From: an uncultured Muribaculaceae bacterium
Lineage (GTDB): Bacteria > Bacteroidota > Bacteroidia > Bacteroidales > Muribaculaceae
Reading direction: 5' to 3'
NCBI GenBank assembly: GCA_910576775.1
Contig: CAJTJV010000041.1
Coordinates: 1 to 20,126 of the forward strand
DNA length: 20,126 nucleotides
The position numbers and the translations under genes are program-made. This document shows, piece after piece, positions 14,596 through 20,126 of this stretch; position 1 is the stretch's first letter; every line of letters starts with the position of its first letter. The notes below the pieces were generated by a model. That model searched no databases. It was not told the DNA's origin and saw only the letters and a list, made by a program, of their open reading frames with translations.

Positions 14596-14621
14596 TCCTT
14601 TATTACGTAAAAACATTCCGG

Positions 14622-14666
14622 ACTGTCTTGTTGGCAGTACAGTTTTGTCTTGTAAATAAGACAAAA
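14622..14666. terminator. Weak hairpins between convergent operons
   Basis: Two small hairpins lie in the 105-bp gap between converging genes. ACTGTCT (14622-14628) pairs with AG/ACAGT (14636-14643, one bulge) and is followed by TTTGTCTTGT, a plausible plus-strand terminator. TTTTGTCTT (14643-14651) pairs perfectly with AAGACAAAA (14658-14666), but this stem is AT-only apart from two pairs and has no T-run after it. Terminator function is an inference from position. Confidence 0.35.
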
Positions 14667-14700
14667 ACAGGACATGTATACCGTGTATAGAGAACGTACC

Positions 14701-15777
14701 TCAATGGCTGAGGTACCAGGAGTAGAGGCGGCGGATGCCGTCCGGAAGCTCGACGGTGTGGTGCCAGCCGAGAGCGTGCAGGCGGTCTACCGAGCAAAGC
14801 TTGCGCATGGTGCCGTCAGGCTTTGTGGCATCCCATTCTATCGTTCCTTTGAAATCTGCCGCATCGGCTACGGCCTCTGCAAGCTGCTTTATTGTGAGCT
14901 CTTTACCGGTGCCGATATTGATGTGCGTATTGCGTATGTCTCCCTTGCATTGTGATTTCAGGTCGGAGAAATGTACGTTTAGAAGGATGTGCACACAAGC
15001 GTCGGCCATGTCCTCGCTCCATAGAAATTCGCGCAGGGGTGTCCCTGTGCCCCAGAGGCGTACGCGTCCGGGGAATATACCGAAATCTGCGAGGCGGCGT
15101 GCAATATCTTCGTCGGACGCCGAGCCGTCGATGCCGCTCACAGGCCGCTTTTCGAGGTCGGTGCGCACGGTGGCGTAGTCTTCCTCTCCGAGTAGCTTGG
15201 CGAGATGAACCTTGCGGATCATCGCCGGCAGAACATGGCTGTTCTCGAGGTGGAAATTGTCGTTTGGTCCGTAGAGATTCGTCGGCATTACAGCCACATA
15301 GTCGGTGCCATACTGTAGGTTGAGCGATTCGCATAGCTTCAGGCCGGCTATTTTGGCTATGGCATATGGCTCGTTGGTATATTCGAGCGCGGATGTCAGA
15401 AGGGCGTCCTCCGGGATAGGCTGGGGTGCCTCGCGCGGATAGATGCAGGTTGAGCCGAGGAAAAGAAGCCGTCGGACGCCGTGGCGGAAGGCTTCGCCTA
15501 TTACATTCTGCTGAATCTGTAGATTCTGATATATGAAATCGGCGCGTTGTGTGCTGTTGGCCATTATGCCGCCTACATGCGCAGCAGCCAGAACGACAGC
15601 TACGGGATTTTCTTCATCGAAAAACGTGCGCACGGCAATCGGATCGATCAGGTCGAGTTCTGCATGGCTGCGACCTATCACGTTTGTGAAGCCACGGCTT
15701 CTGAGGTTGGCCATTATGGCTGAGCCAACGAGTCCGCGGTGTCCGGCAACGTATATCTTGTCCTTCTTGTCAAGCAT
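14701..15777 (-). CDS. fcl: GDP-L-fucose synthase
   Basis: A 358-residue short-chain dehydrogenase that converts GDP-4-keto-6-deoxy-D-mannose to GDP-L-fucose by epimerisation and NADPH reduction. It begins DKIYVAGHRGLVGSAI (GxxGxxG Rossmann loop). The catalytic triad is S109 in LGSTCIYP and Y138-A-I-A-K142. An insertion after VHLAKLL, containing DLEKRPVSGIDG, makes it longer than the E. coli enzyme and is usual in Bacteroidales. The start is the ATG at 15777; one at 15786 would add three residues. It overlaps the gmd stop by 8 nt, so the two consecutive pathway enzymes are translationally coupled. An 8-bp hairpin (14696-14703 with 14709-14716) spans its stop codon. Confidence 0.97.
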   Translation of the reverse strand: MLDKKDKIYVAGHRGLVGSAIMANLRSRGFTNVIGRSHAELDLIDPIAVRTFFDEENPVAVVLAAAHVGGIMANSTQRADFIYQNLQIQQNVIGEAFRHGVRRLLFLGSTCIYPREAPQPIPEDALLTSALEYTNEPYAIAKIAGLKLCESLNLQYGTDYVAVMPTNLYGPNDNFHLENSHVLPAMIRKVHLAKLLGEEDYATVRTDLEKRPVSGIDGSASDEDIARRLADFGIFPGRVRLWGTGTPLREFLWSEDMADACVHILLNVHFSDLKSQCKGDIRNTHINIGTGKELTIKQLAEAVADAADFKGTIEWDATKPDGTMRKLCSVDRLHALGWHHTVELPDGIRRLYSWYLSH

Positions 15778-16834
15778 TTTTCCCATTCTTTACAAGTTCC
15801 ATATCAGCGTCTACCATGATTTCCACAAGGCGTTCGAAAGATGTTTTGCGCGGATTCCAACCTAGTACGCGCCTTGCCTTTTCGGGATTGCCGAGCAGAT
15901 GCTCCACTTCCGACGGCCGGTAGAACCGCGGATCCACCTCCACGAGTACGCGGCCGGTGTCAGTATCGATGCCTTTTTCATTTTCGCCTTCGCCTTCCCA
16001 GCGCAATTCTATTCCGGCTCTGCGGAACGCAAGTGTGGTGAACTCGCGGACACTGTGGTATTCGCCGGTTGCGATTACAAAGTCGTCGGGTTCCGGCTGC
16101 TGAAGGATAAGCCACATGCATTCCACATAATCCGGAGCATATCCCCAGTCGCGGCGTGCGTTGAGGTTGCCGAGGTATAACTTGTCCTGCTTGCCGGCGA
16201 TGATATTCGCTACAGCGAGTGTTATCTTGCGTGTTACGAAATTCTCGCCGCGGCGTTCGCTTTCGTGATTGAAAAGAATACCGTTGGCGGTGTACATGCC
16301 GAAGCTCTCCCGATAATTTTTCATAATCCAGAAAGCGTAGAGCTTGGCGACTGCATAGGGTGAGCGGGGATAGAATGGCGTTTTTTCGGTCTGCGGCACT
16401 TCCTGCACCTTGCCGAAGAGTTCTGACGTCGACGCCTGATATATACGGGTGCATTTTTCACGTCCGAGGATGCGCACGGCTTCTAAAAGTCGCAGAGTGC
16501 CTATGGCGTTGGTGTCGGCTGTATATTCAGGGACGTCAAACGATACTTTTACATGGCTCTGAGCGGCCAAGTTATAGATTTCGTCGGGTTTTACGAGGCC
16601 GATTATGCGTATCAGCGACGATGAGTCTGTCATGTCGCCGTAATGCAGATTTAATTTTCGTGCGGCATGCATGTCACGCACCCATTCGTCGAGATACAGG
16701 TGCTCGATGCGACCGGTGTTGAACGATGAACTGCGGCGGATGATGCCATGGACTTCATAGCCTTTGGAGAGAAGAAATTCGGCCAGATATGAACCATCCT
16801 GGCCGGTTATGCCGGTGATTAGTGCTGTAGGCAT
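15770..16834 (-). CDS. gmd: GDP-mannose 4,6-dehydratase
   Basis: A 354-residue extended short-chain dehydrogenase making GDP-4-keto-6-deoxy-D-mannose from GDP-mannose, the step before GDP-fucose synthase. Signatures are ALITGITGQDGSYLAEFLL (GxxGxxG at 8-14), RRSSSFNTGRIEHLY, ASTSELFGKVQEVPQ and Y160-A-V-A-K164. The open frame runs 77 codons further upstream, into the HAD gene, but the ATG at 16834 gives the canonical N terminus directly before the Rossmann fold. It overlaps the HAD gene by 16 nt and fcl by 8 nt. The product feeds fucosylation of surface glycans or proteins, an important trait in gut Bacteroidales. Confidence 0.97.
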   Translation of the reverse strand: MPTALITGITGQDGSYLAEFLLSKGYEVHGIIRRSSSFNTGRIEHLYLDEWVRDMHAARKLNLHYGDMTDSSSLIRIIGLVKPDEIYNLAAQSHVKVSFDVPEYTADTNAIGTLRLLEAVRILGREKCTRIYQASTSELFGKVQEVPQTEKTPFYPRSPYAVAKLYAFWIMKNYRESFGMYTANGILFNHESERRGENFVTRKITLAVANIIAGKQDKLYLGNLNARRDWGYAPDYVECMWLILQQPEPDDFVIATGEYHSVREFTTLAFRRAGIELRWEGEGENEKGIDTDTGRVLVEVDPRFYRPSEVEHLLGNPEKARRVLGWNPRKTSFERLVEIMVDADMELVKNGKNA

Positions 16835-17514
16835 GGTAGAATGATTTTTTTTATTTCGGAGAGATTGTCGATTGTTATCATCGGGAGATTTGCCGCGGGC
16901 CACCGCCGGGGTTCCTGTGGAAATACGTTGGTGCCTTCGGTGTCGCGCAGCATTATTGTTGTCCAGCCGTTTTGAGCCGGCAGGAGAAAGTCTTTCTTCA
17001 GGTTGTCGCCTACGTAGAAAAAACGCGTTCCGGGCTTTCCGTAGATGTCGGCGGCGAGTTTCCACGGCACAATGCTTGTCTTGTCGCCGCCGCTTTCTTC
17101 ACTTATTATAATGGCTCCCGGCTCGAACAGGTCGCTTATTCCGAGAGCTTTTATTTTGGCGCGCTGATGGCGCGTGGAACCGTCGGTAATAAGCAGAAGG
17201 TCTGCGCCTGCCTTCGACAGTGCGTCAAGCATATCGCGTGCGCCGGGGCGTAGCTCTATCACCGGCACATGGGAACGGTAGGCCTCAATCATAGAGTCGA
17301 CGGTGAACATTTCCGCGCCGGACATACCCTTTATGTAGGAAAGTACGGCCTCGAAGCCTAAAGGGCGATGGCGCATCATCATCGCTGCGAGGCGTTCGGC
17401 ATCTGCGCCGGTGGCGTCGGCAATCATAGCAGCTACGGCGCGGTAGCCGGAACGGACATAGTCCCATTCGCGGAACAAGGTATCGTCGAGATCGAATGCT
17501 ACTGCTGCCGGCAT
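16819..17514 (-). CDS. HAD-superfamily hydrolase (probable phosphatase)
   Basis: A 231-residue haloacid dehalogenase-fold protein. Motif I is D8-L-D10-D-T-L, motif II is T110-D-G-S, a candidate motif III lysine is K145, and motif IV is G169-D-N-L-K-K-D. A helical cap (about 15-90) sits between motifs I and II, as in subfamily I phosphatases such as YjjG or Gph. The N terminus is complete and length is normal. It lies between ugd (13-nt gap) and gmd (16-nt overlap), so it is expressed with nucleotide-sugar enzymes. A sugar-phosphate or nucleotide substrate is therefore attractive, but nothing in the sequence fixes it. Confidence 0.88.
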   Translation of the reverse strand: MPAAVAFDLDDTLFREWDYVRSGYRAVAAMIADATGADAERLAAMMMRHRPLGFEAVLSYIKGMSGAEMFTVDSMIEAYRSHVPVIELRPGARDMLDALSKAGADLLLITDGSTRHQRAKIKALGISDLFEPGAIIISEESGGDKTSIVPWKLAADIYGKPGTRFFYVGDNLKKDFLLPAQNGWTTIMLRDTEGTNVFPQEPRRWPAANLPMITIDNLSEIKKIILPCLQH

Positions 17515-17527
17515 GATGTAGATATAT

Positions 17528-18847
17528 TTATTTCCGGCCTATGGAGTGGAGCCGCAGCCCGTGAGCGGCGAGGTCGGAGCTTTGATAGATATTACGGCCG
17601 TCGACAACATCGCTGCCTGCCATGTGGCGGCTCACACGGCTCCAGTCGGGCAGGCGGAACTGTTTCCATTCCGTAAGCAGAGCCAGAGCGTCTGCGCTTT
17701 CTGCGGCCTCGTACATGTCGGCTGTGTAGACGACGGCATTTCCAAGTCGACGACGGCATTCATCCATTGCTACCGGGTCGTAGACGGAGACTATGGCACC
17801 TGCATTCAAAAGACGGCTTATCACTTCGAGCGCCGGTGCACAGCGCATATCGTCGGTCTCAGGCTTGAATGCAAGTCCCCACATCGCAATCCTGCGGCCG
17901 TCAAGTTTGCCGTCAAAAATGCGGTTTAGCTTATCGAATACGATGCTTTTCTGTTTTTCGTTCACGGCTTCGACAGCGCTGATAACCTGCATGTCGCAGC
18001 CATATTCGCGGCCTGTGCGTATGAGGGAGCGTACATCCTTGGGGAAGCAGGAGCCGCCGTAACCGCACCCGGGATATAGGAATTTGCTGCCTATGCGGGC
18101 ATCGGCTCCCATGGCGGTGCGCACGGCGTTGACGTCTGCGCCTACGCGTTCGCATAGGTTGGCTATCTCGTTGATGAACGAGATGCGGGTGGCGAGCATG
18201 GCGTTTGCTGCATATTTTGTCATTTCCGCCGACGGAAGATCCATGAACATTACTCTGAAATTATTGAGCAGAAAAGGCCTGTAGAGTTTTTCCATAAGCT
18301 TGCGGCCTTGTTCGCTCTCGATGCCGATGACAACGCGGTCGGGGCTCATGAAATCCTTGATGGCGGCTCCTTCCTTGAGAAATTCAGGGTTGGAAGCCAG
18401 CTCGAAAGGTATGCCGGGGCATCCTCGGGCCTCAAGTTCTGAACGCACGGCGGCGCGTACAAGTTCGGAGGTGCCGACGGGAACCGTACTTTTCACAACG
18501 AGCATGGTGTGCTTTCGTATATTGCGGCCGAATTCGCGTGCCACATCCAGCACGTAGCTCAGATCGGCGGAGCCGTCTTCGTCGGGCGGGGTACCAACGG
18601 CGCAGAACACAATTTCAACGTCATCAATCACTTCGGGAAGTGATGTTGCGAAATGCAGCCGTCCTGCCGAACTGTTGCGGCTCACAAGTTCGGCGAGTCC
18701 CGGCTCGTAGATGGGAATCTCACCGCGGCGCAGACGGTCGATCTTGGCATGGTCTATGTCGACACATGTCACATCAACACCGACCTCTGAAAAGCATGCG
18801 CCCGACACAAGCCCGACGTAGCCAGTTCCTACTATTGCTATTTTCAT
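17528..18847 (-). CDS. ugd: UDP-glucose 6-dehydrogenase
   Basis: A 439-residue NAD-dependent enzyme that oxidises UDP-glucose twice to UDP-glucuronate. The N-terminal Rossmann domain opens MKIAIVGTGYVGLVSGACFSEVG. STVPVGTSE and NPEFLKEGAAIKDFMSPDRVVIG follow, then the central helix domain with AEMTKYAANAMLATRISFINEIANL. The catalytic cysteine is C267 in GYGGSCFPKD, and the C-terminal UDP-binding domain has WGLAFKPETDDMR. Length and motifs are complete. It starts 23 nt after the DUF1460 gene and ends 13 nt before the HAD gene. UDP-glucuronate is a precursor for capsule, exopolysaccharide or LOS acidic sugars. Confidence 0.97.
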   Translation of the reverse strand: MKIAIVGTGYVGLVSGACFSEVGVDVTCVDIDHAKIDRLRRGEIPIYEPGLAELVSRNSSAGRLHFATSLPEVIDDVEIVFCAVGTPPDEDGSADLSYVLDVAREFGRNIRKHTMLVVKSTVPVGTSELVRAAVRSELEARGCPGIPFELASNPEFLKEGAAIKDFMSPDRVVIGIESEQGRKLMEKLYRPFLLNNFRVMFMDLPSAEMTKYAANAMLATRISFINEIANLCERVGADVNAVRTAMGADARIGSKFLYPGCGYGGSCFPKDVRSLIRTGREYGCDMQVISAVEAVNEKQKSIVFDKLNRIFDGKLDGRRIAMWGLAFKPETDDMRCAPALEVISRLLNAGAIVSVYDPVAMDECRRRLGNAVVYTADMYEAAESADALALLTEWKQFRLPDWSRVSRHMAGSDVVDGRNIYQSSDLAAHGLRLHSIGRK

Positions 18848-18870
18848 TTGAAACAGCTGTTTTTAAGTCA

Positions 18871-19731
18871 TCATTCCGACAGGCGGAACACACGTATGCC
18901 GAGCCACTGGCGGTTACGGCGCATGAATTCGGCCAGATTGTGCTTTGAAATCTCCACCTTGCCGTCTGTCGAAGAGGCGTGGAGCAGATATGGCTCGCCA
19001 TCTTCGAGAACTATGATTCCCATGTGTGTGACATCAAGGTTGTTGAGCTTTGTCACCAGTGCGACAACATCGCCTTCGTGGAAAACATTTTTTGTAACCT
19101 TTGCGCCCAAGGCCGAACTTTTTATATAAGGGAACCTGTGGCGGCGGTAGCCGTTCTCAAGATCCCGGATACGATGATAATTGTCATCATCGGCGAGTGC
19201 GGGATACTTGTCGCGGTTGGTAGTCATGAAATCGATGGTGCGCTGAAGATAGTTGGCTCCCGGAAAAAGCATCGTGGCATCCTTGATGTTGCCGCGGTGG
19301 GTATTGTCGACAGCCCAGTCACAGATGTAGTGCAGGCGTGAGGGGTAGCCGTTCACCTGGCCGTTACGGTAGCGCATCCGCTGGAGGTTGTACACGAAAT
19401 CGCGCCACGACGAGCGTCCTTCGCCTATTGTCATGGCGAGCGCCATTGCCGTTTCGACGAATGTCGTGCAGTCGAGGCTGTCGACGCGCACGGTGAGAAT
19501 CTCAGGTTCGCCTTCGAGGGTGTGTGCGCCGTAGGGCGTGCCGATGAATTTGCGGGCGAAGAAAGCCACACGATCCTCGGGCGTATCGAATTTTTGTTGA
19601 GATGCCACTGAAAGCAGATTTCCGATAAACGTAGTGTCGGAAGCCTCGTTGCCGAAGCGTGTTTCCGTCTGAGCCAATGTCTGTAGACTTGCGGCGGCGA
19701 TAAGGAAAATTATTGTTAGGCGTCGGAGCAT
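18871..19731 (-). CDS. DUF1460 (NlpC/P60-like amidase) exported protein
   Basis: A 286-residue protein. Residues 1-20 are a Sec signal peptide (LRRLTIIFLIAAASLQTLA, cut before Q21). The remainder belongs to the DUF1460 family, which has an NlpC/P60-type papain-like fold and is annotated as N-acetylmuramoyl-L-alanine amidase-like. The likely nucleophile is C88 in DSLDCTTFVE; H236 in DVTHMGI and H251 in LLHASS are candidate partners. I use the ATG at 19731 rather than one at 19833 because it gives the signal peptide and lies just after the small gene upstream. It probably acts on peptidoglycan fragments in the periplasm. Eight nucleotides separate it from the pmp3-like stop. Confidence 0.9.
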   Translation of the reverse strand: MLRRLTIIFLIAAASLQTLAQTETRFGNEASDTTFIGNLLSVASQQKFDTPEDRVAFFARKFIGTPYGAHTLEGEPEILTVRVDSLDCTTFVETAMALAMTIGEGRSSWRDFVYNLQRMRYRNGQVNGYPSRLHYICDWAVDNTHRGNIKDATMLFPGANYLQRTIDFMTTNRDKYPALADDDNYHRIRDLENGYRRHRFPYIKSSALGAKVTKNVFHEGDVVALVTKLNNLDVTHMGIIVLEDGEPYLLHASSTDGKVEISKHNLAEFMRRNRQWLGIRVFRLSE

Positions 19732-19739
19732 GATAACGT

Positions 19740-19895
19740 TTATTTTGAACGCGTGCATATCAGGATAGCACCGATAACCCCCGGCACCCATGCGCAGAGA
19801 GTAAGCGCAGTTACCAGAATTATGGAGCCGCACCCCTTGTCAATGACAGCGAGGGGCGGAAAAATAAGACAGAATAAAGCTCTGATGCACGACAT
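19740..19895 (-). CDS. YqaE/Pmp3 family small membrane protein
   Basis: A 51-residue protein found by translating the minus strand from the ATG at 19895 to the TAA at 19742-19740. It matches the Pmp3/YqaE (UPF0057) pattern: FPPLAVIDKGCG (12-23), then a second hydrophobic helix ending AWVPGVIGAILI. Two membrane helices (about 4-19 and 25-47) flank the conserved loop. The family is small, inner-membrane and often stress-linked, with effects on membrane potential in yeast; bacterial roles are unclear. It is the first gene of the run that includes DUF1460, ugd, HAD, gmd and fcl, and has its own promoter just upstream. Confidence 0.88.
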   Translation of the reverse strand: MSCIRALFCLIFPPLAVIDKGCGSIILVTALTLCAWVPGVIGAILICTRSK

Positions 19896-19915
19896 GGTGT
19901 TTTATAATTTTAGCG

Positions 19916-19947
19916 CGAAAATACAAAAAATCCGCCGTCCACGCAAA
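19916..19947 (-). promoter_or_regulatory. Bacteroidota-type promoter of the Pmp3-ugd-gmd-fcl operon
   Basis: On the minus strand TTTG (19947-19944) is followed after 20 nt by TATTTTCG (19923-19916), one position off TAnnTTTG. The start of transcription would be near 19909, about 15 nt before the ATG at 19895. No other promoter-like site is seen in the short gaps downstream, so this one probably serves all six genes. Confidence 0.6.
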
Positions 19948-20050
19948 TCACCGCCGCCATGGCATAATTTAGTACACGGCTTTTTCATTAAAACATGCAT
20001 GAATATTTCAATAGCGATGTACTCGAATAGATATGAACTTGCAATCATTC

Positions 20051-20126
20051 ATGAAAGAGCCGTGTGCGTCAGCCGCTTCGCGGCGTCAGTTCTGTAGACC
20101 CGGGCAAGGCACGCAGCCCGGGTATG
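20051..20126 (+). repeat. Dispersed modular palindromic repeat, left-hand part (copy C)
   Basis: It begins with ATGAAAGAGCCGTGT, identical to 176-190. A GCCGC/GCGGC hairpin (20072-20084) follows, flanked by two GCGTCAG direct repeats (20066-20072, 20083-20089). Then come CAGTTCTGTAG and the CCCGGGC/GCCCGGG hairpin with a 10-nt loop (20099-20122). The segment from 20087 to 20122 equals the inverse of 6628-6663 except for one base. The window stops in the middle of the element, and its last 16 nt equal its first 16 nt. Confidence 0.82.

Noticed and set aside
14696..14716. 8-bp hairpin across the fcl stop codon as an intrinsic terminator
   Set aside because: GTACCTCA/TGAGGTAC pairs perfectly, but no T-run follows on the minus strand, so it is too weak to list as a terminator.
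16835..17065. 77-codon N-terminal extension of gmd
   Set aside because: It overlaps the HAD coding sequence in another frame, is Arg/Asn-rich without domain, and the canonical GMD N terminus begins at the ATG at 16834.
1..20126. Window as a complete 20-kb circular plasmid or phage
   Set aside because: The shared 16-nt ends invite this, but the genes are chromosomal housekeeping genes, and there are no replication, partition, mobilisation or structural genes.

Overview
The window looks like a core-chromosome segment of a gut Bacteroidales bacterium, most likely close to Muribaculaceae. The gene order DUF4271-hemD-rnpA-yidD-tatD fits this. So do exact or near-exact Bacteroidota promoters (TTTG, 18-20 nt spacer, TAnnTTTG), the lack of clear Shine-Dalgarno sites, a saccharopine-dehydrogenase-like carboxy(nor)spermidine dehydrogenase, a serpin lipoprotein and Bacteroidales-type GDP-fucose enzymes. 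The family-level placement is inference. No rRNA, tRNA, CRISPR array, transposase, phage gene or recognisable defence system is visible.

Layout. (1) Positions 1-361 hold part of a dispersed palindromic repeat and a strong intrinsic terminator. (2) Positions 362-862 (-) encode an ECF sigma factor with its own promoter. (3) Positions 1126-4622 (-) form a compact operon read as LOG family protein, DUF4271 membrane protein, HemD, RnpA, YidD, and a TatD-like hydrolase that stops right after its last metal ligand. (4) Positions 4623-5185 are an AT-rich spacer with a promoter and a 26-codon upstream ORF whose stop overlaps the start of a lipoprotein serpin (5186-6430). (5) Positions 6454-6689 hold a full inverted copy of the dispersed repeat. 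(6) Position 6903 starts a DUF486 membrane protein. Positions 7366-14595 (+) are a seven-gene run: flippase-like protein, carboxy(nor)spermidine dehydrogenase, GT2, GT4, WaaP/InaA-like LPS kinase, nucleoside-kinase-like P-loop protein and TPR protein. (7) Positions 14701-19895 (-) are a six-gene run read as Pmp3/YqaE, DUF1460 amidase-like protein, UDP-glucose dehydrogenase, HAD phosphatase, GDP-mannose dehydratase and GDP-fucose synthase. (8) The right end is again the dispersed repeat.

How the genes fit together. The two convergent runs share a cell-envelope theme. The + run supplies glycosyltransferases and a kinase suited to building and phosphorylating a lipooligosaccharide core. The - run makes the activated sugars UDP-glucuronate and GDP-L-fucose next to a probable peptidoglycan-processing enzyme. 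The left operon is housekeeping: tRNA maturation, membrane protein insertion and tetrapyrrole synthesis.

I do not see a convincing new multi-gene system. The points most worth a second look are the modular palindromic repeat (one complete copy plus two half copies that end the window with the same 16 nt), the coupled upstream ORF of the serpin, the short TatD, the altered RNR motif in RnpA, and the polyamine dehydrogenase and HAD phosphatase embedded in envelope-sugar operons.
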